Source: Ziziphus jujuba
Lineage: Eukaryota; Streptophyta; Magnoliopsida; Rosales; Rhamnaceae
DNA length: 64,000 bases
Direction: 5' to 3'
Assembly (NCBI RefSeq): GCF_031755915.1
Contig: NC_083386.1
Coordinates: 6,513,501 to 6,577,500, forward strand
Shown: positions 50,138-61,949 of the stretch, one piece after another
Position numbering within the stretch: the stretch's first letter is position 1
Layout of the letters: every line of letters begins with the position of its first letter
Notes under the pieces: model-generated
Seen by the model: only the letters and a program-made list of their open reading frames with translations
Told to the model about the DNA's origin: nothing
Database searches by the model: none
Translations under genes and position numbers: made by a program

Positions 50138-50975
50138 GTCATAGAAACCAGCCAAAGCAGCTTCAAAGCCGACCAACAAGGTGGTTTGCGCACAAAGGGA
50201 AGGAAAGGTCGGATTTGCTGTTTTTCTTCGCGGGTTTTACTGTATTTTACTGTATTAACCTTTTCTCATACTTCCAAGCAAGGGCAACGTGGGGAACTTC
50301 ACAATAAGCTTATTTGGCATCCTACAAAGCATAGTGAAGCTGATTTGGAGATCAATTTGGTCAAAGAATAGTCAAAGTCAAATTAGTCAAAAAGCTAGTA
50401 TTATAGTTTCCTAATTTTATTCTACTTTTTGTTTTAGGAAACTACCTTTACTTTTTAAGTTTTATTTATTTATTTTCTAGATAAATAATTTTAGGAAAGT
50501 TTTTATTTTATTATTTTCATTGTAAATTAATTAATTCCTAAATTCAAAATAAAGGAATTAATTAATCCAAATTAGTTTAGGAATAGGAAAGTTTCGGCCA
50601 AGGTAGGATTCTCCATTGTGTGGCCGGTTTTTCCTAGGGTTTTTAGGATTTATGTTGTTTCTTTCAAAGCCTATTTAAAGGCTTATTTTTCATTAATAAT
50701 ATAACTTTGAAACTTTGATTTGATTAAGAAAATACTTGTGAGATTAATTATCTCTTTATTCTTTGAGAACACCTAAAACACCATTAGAGAATTGGTTTTT
50801 TTAGCTTGACTTATCAATAGGTTTTCCATCCCCTATTGTGGCGTCTACATTATACCAAGGTTTCTAACCACAGGTTGGTTAGGGGTTGAGGTCATTCCAT
50901 TAGAACTTGAACTTAATTAAAGATCCGGGCTAATATAATACAGGTTTAGGAGCAGGTCGTCCTAGGTTCGTATCA
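49834..50975 (+). repeat. 3' LTR of the CRM-like element
   Basis: 1142 bases, 9 mismatches from the 5' LTR by eye (3 of them clustered in the coding part near 50058-50067). Its first 304 bases are the last 101 codons of ORF2. Confidence 0.95.
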
Positions 50976-50980
50976 GTTGG

Positions 50981-51327
50981 GTCCTTGTTATATCGGGCCT
51001 TACGAGATTACGGAGAGGATTGGCCCCGTGGCTTATAGATTAGCATTACCGGAAGAGCTAGCCCGAGTGCACAACGTATTTCATGTTTTGATGCTAAGGA
51101 AATATATTGTAGACCCATCACATGTACTCGAGACTCCTGACATAGAATTAAGGGAAGATCTTTCGTATGTAGAGCAACCAGTGCAGATTTTGGATCACGA
51201 GGAGCAGGTGCTACGTAACAAGACTATTCCTTTAGTTAAAGTTTTATGGCGGAATCATTTAATCGAGGAAGCAACGTGGGAGCCCGAAGCACAGATGCGT
51301 GATCAGTATCCCTGCCTGTTTCAGTGA
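50981..51327 (+). pseudogene. Integrase C-terminus and chromodomain of the Tekay element (resumed after the nested insert)
   Basis: Continues the integrase after the insert: GPCYIGPYEITERIGPVAYR, LALPEELARVHNVFHVLMLR, then a chromodomain with LVKVLWRNHLIEEATWEPEA and a stop after DQYPCLFQ. This C-terminal form is what identifies the Tekay clade. The reading frame is open throughout this piece. Confidence 0.9.
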
Positions 51328-51357
51328 CGTGCGGAATTTCGAGGACGAAATTCTTAT

Positions 51358-51370
51358 AAGGGGGGAAGGT
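51358..51370 (+). other. Polypurine tract of the Tekay element
   Basis: AAGGGGGGAAGGT lies immediately before the TGTAACACC start of the 3' LTR. Confidence 0.85.
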
Positions 51371-54178
51371 TGTAACACCCTGTCCCAAACCATGTCGGAA
51401 TTTTTGCACATTGATTGAGGTTGACCGTTGACCGAGTGGGTCAAAAGTTGACTTTTTGTTCCAGTTGAAATTTCTAGTTGACCATGGTACCATGGCGAAG
51501 TGCATGATGCTCCGAGTTCATAGACTAGTAGCACGTCGAAAACGGAGCTACGTTATGGGCAAAACAAGTCGAGGTGCAAACTGTCCAAAAGGTGCCGGGA
51601 GTTGACTTTTTATAGTTGTATAATTTTGTTTTGACTTTTGTATAGTTGTAAAGTACTCGTCAATACGAGTTCATAGACTAGCGGCACGCTTAAATTGGAC
51701 ATCTGGTTAAAAAGTTATCGACACGTGAAGTTTTCCGGATACTATAATATTTTACTATATTTGACTTAAGTGCACAGTGACACCACATGTCGACACCTGA
51801 CTGGTCCACGTGGGTGAACAGTATCACCCACGGTGGCTTTTATTTGGCAAAAACGACGGGGAAGGAGAGAGAAAAAGAGAGAGGAGAGAGAGAGGGAGAG
51901 AGAGAATCGCCGGCCACCAGAGTTGTCAAATTTTCCGGCCGATTCTTGCTACACACGCCGGCCAAACAGGAGCGCCTCCCCATTCCCGGCCGAACCCAAA
52001 ATCTCACGGCCAACCGACCGGCAATGCGCCTGGATCGGGGCTTTTTTCGGCGGTGGTGCCGAATCCTTCAACCATCGAGATCTCCACATTCCGGCCTCCG
52101 TTCTTGTCACCGCCGGTACCGTTGGAACCCTCTCCCTTCAAGCTACAAAACCTCCAAAAATCTCGGCCATCAGCCACCGCACGCGCCGCCAGTGGCGACG
52201 GTTGCTGGTGACCGCGACGGCTCGCCGGAGAAATCCCTGTTCTGGCGAGTACCCAGTCCCGTCTCTGGTCCCTCTCCACTAATTCCAACCCCCTGAATCC
52301 AAATCCGGCGTCCTTTTCATCCAATTCGCGATGGTTTGAGAGAATCGAAGAGTTGAATCCCGAAAGCTTTCTGGCGAGATTTCAGCCACCTCAGGTCCGA
52401 TCTCGGGGAAGTAAGACCGGATTCGTGATCCTCGTCACTCAAGCTTCGATTCGGTATATTACTCGTCAATTTTGGTGGTTGTTTATGTTCGCTCCCCGGG
52501 TACCCATTTGGGAGTTATCCGATTAAAATATTAATATAATTGGTTTGGTGTATTGTGGATGTTTTAGGTGCACGTGTGGGTAGTGGAGTGGATCCTGCGG
52601 AGGATCTTGATTGATATACATGCTTAAGGTGAGTGACCCACCTTGAAAAAATATTTTGGGGTAATTAATTATATTTAATTGATATCTGGAATTATGCTCA
52701 TGTGGTGAAATTTAATTATAATTGTGGAAAATTATTATTTTATAAGTACGTATATGTTTGTTGGTGCTAAACGGAATTTGGGTTATTCAAAAATCCCAAT
52801 TTTTATTATGGTGATTTAATTGTATTTATTACACATGAGCAAAGTATTTTCATTAATTAATTGTAATTGGATTTTAATATTATTTTTGGGCATAATTGGT
52901 TTAATTGGTGGTTTAAATTTTATAATTATGCCCGTAGAATATTATTTGTTGAACCTCGTGTTACGAGAAAAATTATTTTTATATTGTTATCGATGGTTTC
53001 GTACCGGAAAGGTTAAAGGAAAATGTGGGATGGTGAATTTGAAAACTGGTATATTTCTCACGGTGATTTTTGGAAAATCGGTACTGTAATAATAAGAAAT
53101 TTAGTAATTATTTTAGACGCACTCATATAGGATTGGTGTTCTGGTTGTATATGTGGATTAGTGCGCAAGTTATTATGTCTCCCGTGAGTTGCCATTGGAC
53201 CGAGGGCAGGCAAGTTTTATATAGTGCACATAGCCGCCCCCCTCCGTGGCCGAGATGACGGTTTCAGCAGCGGTACTGTCGGGACGCCGAAGTACCGTAT
53301 GCAAGTTTCTCTCTTTAATCTCTCCGCCAGTCAGTGCTCGGGATGCTGGGTATCGGAGGGCATCACTGGTATATGGTGTGGTGCGCCAAGTATAAATTTT
53401 TGGATAGAAATTTCAAACCCTAAAGTGTTCAAAAATTATTTATTATATTTTATTACATTTTATTTATAATTGGGTTATTTAATTATTATTTATTAAATTA
53501 ATTGATCCCTTGGTTTTCAGGAAACATGAATAATGGGTTTTGTGAAAATGTTTTAAAAATGAAACATTTCCAACGGAGTGAATAGTGAGGGTTTTGAGAG
53601 AAATTATTACTTTCAATTGTTTATTATTTATTTATCTATTTAATTGTTGGTATTAATTAAATTCCTTTATTTGTTATATTATTAATATTAAAAGTGTTCA
53701 GTAGATAGGGTCACTCACTGAGATGATTAACATCTCACGTTTTTAAATTCCATTCCCTTAGGTGCAAGGGGGTGGTAGACGTTCTTCCGGAGCGAAACGA
53801 ATCTCCATCGCTGTTGTATTTTGAGAAGTACCTTTGTCTTCATTTATTTCAGTTGTAATATTTCTTTCATCATTGTTGTATTCTATGCTTAATAGTATTT
53901 TAGGAAGCTCTATATACTGTCTTGGACACTTTTGTATTAATTATGCATTGGATTACCGTTATTCTTTTGGAGTGCTGTAAATTTGTGGAATCAATTTTTA
54001 GTATTGTGGGAGGAATAAGGGGATGAATATAGAAGTGTGTTTTCAGTGCAGGAAATTGTGGTAAGTCCAACCCTTAGGGGAGGTTCTGCCGGATTTTCCA
54101 TTAGAGGGTCCGATAGGGTTTCCCTGGGATCAAGGCTTGTCTAGGGTTCCGGTGAGGAATTTTGGACGGGTCCTGACA
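51371..54178 (+). repeat. 3' LTR of the Tekay element
   Basis: 2808 bases, TGTAACACCCTGTCCC to GGGTCCTGACA, followed by AAAAT and the remaining 127 bases of the older LTR. Confidence 0.92.
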
Positions 54179-54352
54179 AAAATTGTGGTAAGTCCAATCC
54201 TTAGGGGAGGTTCTGCTGGATTTTCCATTAGAGGATCCTGTAGGGTTTTCCTGGAATCAAGGCTTGTCTAGGGTTCCGGTGAGGAATTTTGGACGGGTCC
54301 TAACAATATATATATATATATATTTATATTATGTACCTAAAACCATTGTAAT

Positions 54353-57300
54353 TGTAACACCCCGTCCCGAACCATGTCGGAATTTTTGCACGTTGACTGT
54401 TGTTTACTGTTGACCGTTGACCAAAGGGGTCAAAAGTTGATTTTTTGACCCGGTTGGAATTCTAGGTTGACTGAGGTACCGTTACGGAGTACATGTTGGC
54501 ACGAGTTGGTAGACTGGTAGCACGTTGAAAACGAAGCTACGGTTTGAAAGTTATGAGCAAAACAAGTTGGGGTCCAAACTGTCCAAGGGGTGCCGGAGTT
54601 GACTTTTTATTCATGCAAGGTGGAGCTTTGACTCATGCATGGTTGTGAAGTGCTCGTCGATACGAGTCCGTAGACTAGCTACACGTCCGATTTGGACATG
54701 TGGTTTGAAAGTTATGGACCTGTAGAGTTTTTCAAATACCGTATTATTTTAATATTATTTTTAAACACGTAACGATGTGCCACGTGTGACTTAATGAAGG
54801 TGACCATGTGTCACCATGGTGAAATGCCACATGTCAACCATGTTTAAAATAAAATTATTTTATTATTATTTTAAATAATAATATTGTTATTTAATTATTT
54901 TTATTTTTATTTTCCTTTTTCTTTTTCTTTTTCTTTTCCTTTTTCTTTTCTTTTTCTTTTTCTTTTTCTTTTTCCCCACGTGGGAAAACACCCCCTTTCT
55001 TTTCCCTTCCCTTCTTCTTCCCCGAGCCCGACAGAGGCAAGACAAAACGCACAGCCTTCTCTCTCTCTCTCTCTCCTTTGACTCTCTCACCCTCTCTCTG
55101 TTGACCGGCATTTTGATCGGATTTCAGTTGCCGGAATGCCACACGCGCTGGCCACCGGGGAAGCCCACCTTGCAGCGATCTCGACCCCCAAATTTCCCGG
55201 CTTGTCGCCGCCGGGCGCGCCCAGATCGGGCCGGTGAAGCCGGCGGCGGCCGGTTATGTTTTTCCGGCGATTCTCGCCGTTTCCGACCAAACCAGCCCGA
55301 CCCAAGTTTTGTCCCACCATTTTCGACCCCTCTGAGTCCATTTCCGGGGTTAGATTGCCCAAAATTTCCACCGTTTGAAAGATCCCTCAAGTTTAAAACC
55401 GGCTGAAGCTTTCCGGCCAAATTCCGGCCACCTCCGGCGGAATTGGGGTCGATGGAGACCGGTAATGCGCTCCTCGTTCCACAAGCTTCGATTTGGTATA
55501 TTATTCGCCTATTTTGGTTAACGTTTGTGTTTGACCCCCCGGGTACCGGATATTATTTACCCGATTAAAATATTAATTTATTTGACTGTGTGTGAATTGT
55601 GTTCTAGGAGCACCGGTGAGACGTGGAATTGATCCTATAGTGGATCGTGGGTTAATTGCGTGCTCCAGGTGAGTGGCCCACCTTTAAAAATATTTTTGGG
55701 GTAATTAATTGTATTTATGTGGTATTAAATTGATATCTGTAAATTGTGCTCATGTGGTGTATTTTAAATATAATCGGGAAAAATATTATTTTATATATAT
55801 GTTTATCCATTGGTGCTGAATGAAATTTTGGGGTCATTAGAAAATTCCCGATTATTATTTTATTGTGATTAAATGGTATTTATTACACATGAGCAAATAT
55901 TTTCAGTAATTGTTTGTGTCTGGATTTTACATCATTTTTGGGCAATTAATTATGTTTAATTGGTATTTAAATTGATATTTAAATTATGCTCATGTGGTGT
56001 GATTTAATTATGGTTGTATTGTGGTTTAATTTATTTATTATGCATGAGCAAAGTATGTTTCGGTATTAATTGTACGTGGTTTTAAGTAATATTTTTTTTT
56101 TGGCATAATTGGGTTAAATATTTTACGAAAATATTTGTTTAACGTTTATAAATTATGCTCGCAGTATTTTTATGGTTGTATCTCGTACTTTGAGAAAATT
56201 GTGGTTTGTTGGTTATCAATGCTTCGTACCGGTTTATTAAATAAAAATATGTGGGATGGTAAGTGTGAGAATTTAATGTATTTCCCACGGTAATTTTGGA
56301 AAACGGTACGGTTGGTTAATAATGTTCATTTTTAGACGCACTCATACAGTATTGGTGTTTTGGTGTATGGACACGTGTTAGCGCGCAGGTATTATGTGGT
56401 TTAGCGCGCAGGTATTATGTGGTTTAGCGCGCGGTTATTATTTCTCCCGTTGTTGCCATTGGACCGTGGGCAGGCAAGTTTGTTATTGGCCACAGCCGCC
56501 CCCCTCCTTGGCCGGGAGATGGTTTCAGCAGCGGTATTGTCGGGACACCGAAGTGCTGTTGCAGGTTTCTCTTTTTAACCCCCCCGCCAGTCGGTGCTCG
56601 GGACGCTGGGTATCGGAGGGCATCACCGGTATATGGTGTGGTGCATCAGGTGTAATTTTCAAATAATGTTTCAAACCCCAAAGAGTACAAAATTATTTAT
56701 TATAAATTATTACAGTTTATTTATATTTGGGGTATTTATTTATTTATTTGTTGTTTATTAAATTATTTGGTCCCTTGGTTTTCGGAAAGTACGAATATCG
56801 GGTTTTGTGAAAATGTTTTAAAAGGGGAACATTTCCAACGGAGTGAATAGTGAGGGTTTTGAGAGAAATTGTTACTTCAAATGTTTATTTAATTATTTAT
56901 TTATTTAATTGTTCGGTATAGATTAATTAAATTCTTTTATTTTTTATATTATTAATATTAAAGGTGTACAGTAGATAGGGTCACTCACTGAGATGATTAG
57001 CATCTCACACTCTTAAATTCCGTTCCCCTAGGTCCAGGTTGGAGACGTTGATTGTCCGGGGCAAGCCCAACGTCTCAGTTCGTTGCCGAAGGTTCAAGAA
57101 GTTTTTCTTCCCTTTTTCCTCTCCATCCTGTATTGTTTCTTATCTGTCATTGTATAAATTTCACATGTTTTTTTATAATGATCTGTATACTGTATTGGAC
57201 GTGTAGTTGTTTTATTTATGCACTGGGTTGCTGCTGTTGTTATTTGAAGTGCTGAAATTTGTGGAATCAATTTGTAGTTTGTGGGAGGAATAAGGGGATG

Positions 57301-57455
57301 TTTTTAGAAGTGTGTTTTCAGTGCAGGTAATTTTTGGTTAGTCCTACCCTTAGGGGAGGTGCTGCCGGATTTTCCGTTGGAAGGTTCGGTGGTATTTCCC
57401 TGGGATCAGGGCTTGTCTAGGGTTCCGGGGAAGGAATTCTGGACGGGTCCTGACA
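54353..57455 (+). mobile_element. Solo LTR inserted in exon 7 of ankyrin gene B
   Basis: A 3103-base LTR, TGTAACACCCCGTCCCGAAC to GGACGGGTCCTGACA, with target duplication GTAAT (54348-54352 and 57456-57460). Removing it restores the exon order seen in gene A at 3975-3995. It is Tekay-related but distinct, with a pyrimidine tract at about 54896-54975, a GC-rich island at about 55100-55450 and a three-copy 23-base repeat at about 56378-56435. No internal region remains. Confidence 0.92.
56378..56435 (+). repeat. 23-base repeat with GCGCGC core, about 2.5 copies
   Basis: The unit TTTAGCGCGCAGGTATTATG plus TGG is repeated twice and followed by a partial copy. The other LTRs of the family have a single unit here (for example near 37365-37388), so this is a local expansion inside one LTR. 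Confidence 0.8.
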
Positions 57456-60400
57456 GTAATTCTCTCTGCATTTGTAAAGCAACTCCTAAAATACGATCAA
57501 GTTGCGGGTGAGGCAACAAGGAGCCAGCCATATGTAGTATGCTATTTTTATCATCATCTATATAATTTGTTGCCACTAATTTGGAGCCAAGTTCATGAAT
57601 AAGGCTAAAAATTTTTGCTTGGCGACAATAAACTGCAACCATAAATATGTTCCTCCCATGGATATCGTAGGCCTCCCCTAGATCAGGAATCGATTTTAAA
57701 ATACTTTGAACAAATTCAAAATTTCCCTCTTTCACAGCTTGAAGAAGTGCAATTATAATATCAGATCTTGATATTTGGGTTCCGTCTAATTTTTTTATTT
57801 CTTCGCACGTTCGCCATAGAAGTTCAGAGGTTTGAATGTGGATCAATTTCTTTTCATACATATTCTTGAATCTTGTGTAATTATCAATAATGAAAAAAAT
57901 TATTTTAGCTATTATTGGATGTATAAAACATAAAAACAAATAAATAAATGGGAGGAAGAATTTAAACAGTAATTGTAATAATAAAAATTGAATACAACTA
58001 ATTAATTACCTAAAATGTCGAAGTGCATTGCGACTCTTTGTAATGACCAAACTTCATCATGTAATGCCTTATCTGTTGATTGACTAATGGCTTTGAATTA
58101 ATAGTATATTCAGAAGAAATATTGTTACAATTATAACAACAAACATTTATTGAGCAAATTTCTAACAAGCTTCAATAACAAATGGAGATCTGTAGGAGAA
58201 TTATATATAAGCTATCGTGCAAGATTAACATATATGCCTAACCTTTCAATTTTATTTTTTATTTTTTATTTTTATTTTTTGATATTGTAACTGTAGGGAA
58301 TTAATTCAAACTCTGGATTATTGTACAAGTGGAAACAATGGTTTTTGCCACTCTTTTGTATTCATAGACAAGTTCTTAATATCTTTGACTTAATTTAAAT
58401 CTTCAATGTTATTTATAAGGCACTTAATCTCAGATGCTCATGGATATTAATTGAATATGTACTAAAACTAGAGCAGTTTGTAGAAGTTACCTGCAGGGAA
58501 TTATGTCGAAGTTTCTCAAATATATAGTTTTGCACTAATTGTACACGTGCTTCAACCTAATTAATCTAAACTAAAATAACGTGGGAAATTTGGCATACCT
58601 GAGCTCATATTAGTAATGGTGGGGAATTTTGTATATATCTCTTTAATGATGCGGTCTCCATCTATAAATATAGCTATTGAAAACAAAGGAATGTATTAAT
58701 ATCAATGTCATACACATATATTTCTATAGATATAAATTATATTCTGTATTAATTAATATAATATGTACTAACATTCATATATCCATTTTTGCCAAAATTT
58801 GAATGGACGTCCACTTGGATATATTGCGATGCACAGGACTACGAAGTGTAGACGTATGAATAGTTGTGGCCAACTGTGGACAACGCTGCAGAAGATGCAA
58901 AGCAACATCTACATTGTACATATAAAATGAGAATTTTTTAGAATCACCATCCAAAAAAAAAAAAACAAAAAAAAAAAAAGAAACACTACAACAACAATAA
59001 TCATTTGTACCACAATTGTCAAACACTATATATGTCACATATTAATAAATATAAGATATGATAATGTGAGTCTGACTATATATAATGTGTATATATGTAT
59101 TATACTCTTACCATAACATTTTCCAATTATTGCTTGGTTTATGAGCCCAACAGCATGTGCACGATTGCCGTCCGATGCTAGTAAATCTTCTATTGGTGTA
59201 ATTGAGTATAGATAACGACCCATTTCAATATGATTAACACGAAAGGCCATTACCAGCGGCATCACCTCCCCTTGATCAACCACGATTGGTGATTTCTTGT
59301 TCTTTTGAATCATGCATTCGGCTATTTTGATATTTGCATTGTAATAAATGGCCGCTGTAAGAGCTGTAATACCAATTGAGTCTTTCATTTCCAAGTCTTT
59401 TGGTGACATTTTCTCCACCAGTACTGTCTCCACAATTTCTGTATGTCCGGCCATGACCGCAACATAAAGGGCCGTCCTCCCTGTAAGTGTGATTATTGTT
59501 CTTACTGCTTTTGGGTGTTGCGTAATGAATTCCCTTGTAGCATTTCGGTCTCCATCTTGCAGAGCTTTGTGAAACCGTTCGTGTTGTTGGTATTGATCAT
59601 TTGGAATATTCACTATAATACAAAAAATACTGTATTTATACAATGACAATTTAATTTAATATCAAAGCAAAAATCCATAATATTCAATTTTCAAAACTTA
59701 ATAATTTCTGTTAAAAACATTTGGAATGGCTCAATTTAGCACAAAAGATAGTCATAGTGGCTTACATGAGAGAGAATGGTAGAAAAAATATACTTGTATA
59801 ATGATAATAACTTGCCTTGCCTTTTAATATCGTAATCTTTTATATGAACGAGTTTAACTCAATATAATTATTTAAAATTATGATGAAAAGTTTCTTTTAA
59901 ATACAAGTTAGTTAAAAAAAATATATCAAATATTATACGAGATTAAATGGTCTTTGTAATACATGTTAGTAAAAATGGAAAAAAAAAAAAAATAAAATAT
60001 TGTACCTATGTCATGGAAGATTAAATGATCGATCTTTGGGTTCTACAGGCTTGTATTGTAGAACAAAGCTTAGAACAAAGCTTTTTTAAGTATAGTTGTT
60101 GAGTACATGAATTTATTGAAGTTCACTATTGTATTTTATTATATAATCTTTTATATGAACAATAGTTTATATAATAGTTTTCTTCACTGTTATATAATCT
60201 TTTATATGAACAGTAGTTTTCTTCACTATTGTATTTTATTCTAAGTTATTGAAGTTCTTTCTAGGCATTAAAAAAAAAAGCTTTTTAAAGTTGTTATTTT
60301 TGTTATTCTTAAATATAGTCGTCGAATTCAAAATTCGATTACCATGTATTATTTTATTTTATTTTATTTTTTGTTTTTACTATTCTTTCTCAAATTTAGA

Positions 60401-60902
60401 AATGGCTCGCTCGCAATAATTTTTTAGTTATCCAATCAGCGCCCACCTCTCAACTGTTTAATCTTTTATATGAATTTGTTTAATTCAATAGAATTATTCA
60501 AACTTATGATAAAAATTTGATACAAATATACAAGTTAGTAAAAATAAAAATAAAAAAATCAAATATTATACCTTTGTCGTCGTCTTCGGACTCTGATTGA
60601 GGCTTGAATTTTCCTTCCAAAATATCCCAAGCTTCTTTGGCAGAAGTTATATTTCTGATCTCAGAGAAAGCATCTGCGTTGCAAGATATTTGGATAACAT
60701 GGAGGGCGGAGGCGTCCTTGGACCTCTAATACTTGAATTCATCACCATCTTCGGGTTTTGGAGGTTCATCCATGGATTCCACAATGTCCCAAAGATCTTC
60801 ACCCATCAAGTAGGTTTTCACCCAAACGCTCCAATCCAGGTAGTTTTCATTGTCAAGAAGTTGATGAACAATTCCAGCTGGGACAACACCTTGACGACTC
60901 AT

Positions 60903-61354
60903 AATTCTAAAAATCAAATTTTGCTAATAAAAAAAATTATGTACAATCCGTCGTCGTGAAACGCCATTAATTAGGAAAGCAACCTTCCCCAACATATATA
61001 TATATATATATATATTTAATTATAAATTACGTGTATTCAAATAATACATCACTATATAACATATCATTATATATGAACATCCTTATTCAACATTCCATAA
61101 CAGCATAAAAGACATATTTTTAACTTTCTCCTCAAATGTCATATGTTCATGTTACAATAACCCTTCATAGCAACTTCATCAATCTTCCAACGAAAATTAA
61201 ATAAAAAAAGAAAAAAGAAAAGAAAAAGAAGATTATGTGCTAAACAGTTTTGAAACAAAAGTTTATCATAGCTAACAATTTTAATACATGAAAATTGATA
61301 AATAATAATAATAATAATACATAATTTGCATACACTTTCCATATATAATCAACT
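60903..61354. other. Short junction between ankyrin genes B and C
   Basis: Only about 450 bases separate the start of gene B from the last exon of gene C. From about 61015 onward it matches the NOL-ankyrin spacer of the other two units (2190-2525 and 29400-29732), but no NOL gene is present. A (TA)n tract at about 60991-61016 marks the change of homology and is the probable duplication breakpoint. Confidence 0.75.
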
Positions 61355-61949
61355 TTATGCCTTCCTATCAAAGATATTAGATCTATAAGTAGAAAGGTAA
61401 ATCTCAATAAGAAGAGGAAATTGCATCAAAACACACAAAGTAACTGGAATACTAGACAGAGAAATGATTAAAAACGCAACCCAAGAATTGTTATCATCAA
61501 GCATCATGGAAACAGCAGCCCAGAAAGATATCATCATTGCAGCAATAGAGAGGAAAAGAGTGCCAAGACCAATCATGAGCTTCTTAGGCAAAGATTTGAG
61601 GAAATCATCGTCAGCATATGTTGAAGTGATGATTCCCAAAAACATCAAAACTGAAGTAGTGGAAGAGAAAAGTGAAACTGCATCTGATACAATGAAGAGC
61701 ATGAATGTTTTGTCATCAAGAAACTTTGTAACCAGTTCTTTCATCATTCCCACCAGGAACAGTAAATGTTGAAGCAAACATGATTGTACCAATGAGTGCA
61801 CCAACAACAGTACATGAAGTTGCTGTCTCTTTCATCCATTTTTCTTCATCAGATAATAATTGTTTGTGTTCTCTTATAAATAGTTGTCTTGGTGTCAAGG
61901 CCTCACGGTTTGTGTGTCCATATGTCCATGGAGATACAACTGACTCCAC
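61355..61949 (-). pseudogene. Ankyrin gene C, last (PGG) exon, frameshifted; the rest lies right of the window
   Basis: Starts as in genes A and B (VESVVSPWTYGHTNREALTP; LFIREHKQLLSDEEKWMKET; then FTVPGGNDERTGY) and continues in a second frame as KFLDDKTFMLFIVSDAVSLF through to EIYLSTYRSNIFDRKA. The frame change lies near 61728, where two G present in copies A and B are missing. The membrane helices are conserved in sequence but cannot be read in one frame. The splice acceptor also differs from the other copies (AAAAG before GTGG). Upstream exons must lie beyond 64000, past the LTR at 62696. Confidence 0.85.

Larger units (their letters stand above)
42763..50975 (+). mobile_element. Young CRM-like Ty3/gypsy element nested in the Tekay integrase
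   Basis: Two LTRs of exactly 1142 bases (42763-43904 and 49834-50975), TGATG...TATCA ends, GTTGG target duplication (42758-42762 and 50976-50980), Met-tRNA primer site at 43907, purine tract 49821-49833. By eye the LTRs differ at 9 sites without indels, so this is the youngest element here. ORF1 (gag and protease) and ORF2 (RT, RNase H, integrase) are nearly intact but in different frames. There is no chromodomain; instead ORF2 runs about 100 codons into the 3' LTR. RT and integrase look like the CRM branch of chromoviruses; the clade is my recollection, not computed. Confidence 0.93.
35580..54178 (+). mobile_element. Full-length Tekay (Del) chromovirus with chromodomain, carrying a nested second retroelement
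   Basis: 5' LTR 35580-38390 and 3' LTR 51371-54178, AAAAT target duplication (35575-35579 and 54179-54183), Met-tRNA primer site at 38393, polypurine tract 51358-51370. The internal order is gag, CCHC knuckle, protease, RT, RNase H, integrase, chromodomain, which is the Tekay order. A second element (42763-50975) interrupts integrase. Seven in-frame stops and at least one frameshift show that it is inactive. Its first LTR now begins TA instead of TG. Without the nested insert it would be about 10.4 kb. Confidence 0.93.
32201..54305 (+). mobile_element. Older Tekay-type solo LTR, itself split by a full Tekay element
   Basis: The left part, 32201-35579, begins TGTAACACCCCATCCCGAAG. The right part, 54179-54305, ends GGACGGGTCCTAACA. 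Rejoined length would be about 3.5 kb. It lies in a (TA)n tract with ATATA on both sides (32196-32200 and 54306-54310). It differs from the element inserted in it and looks closer to the 15947 and 62696 copies. No gag or pol of its own is visible. It sits in the last intron of ankyrin gene B. Confidence 0.85.
29733..60902 (-). pseudogene. Ankyrin gene B (Gag-like + ankyrin + PGG), pseudogene split by nested transposons
   Basis: Exons on the minus strand: 60902-60573, 59612-59112, 58908-58773, 58673-58599, about 58557-58491, about 58077-58014, 57871-57456 joined to 54352-54337, and 30338-29733. The domain order is the same as in gene A: Gag-like N-terminus (NYLDWSVWVKTYL, DLWDIVE), ankyrin repeats (LTGRTALYVAVMAGHTEIVE) and a full PGG exon (CTVVGALIVTIMFAATFTIP). 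Lesions: Trp to TAG at 60728-60726 in exon 1; a frameshift in exon 3, where the frame changes after CPQLATTIHTST; a 2-base difference in the 58077-58014 exon; a solo LTR inside exon 7; and a TAG at the last codon of that exon. The last intron has grown to about 24 kb through transposon nesting. The PGG exon is intact, and its longer C-terminus (YGPNILDRKPSS) shows what gene A has lost. Confidence 0.88.

Noticed and set aside
54884..55420. Several overlapping frames on both strands in the 54353-57455 solo LTR
   Set aside because: Same GC-rich LTR island and a CTTTTT-type tract giving poly-Phe or poly-Lys; no coding signal.
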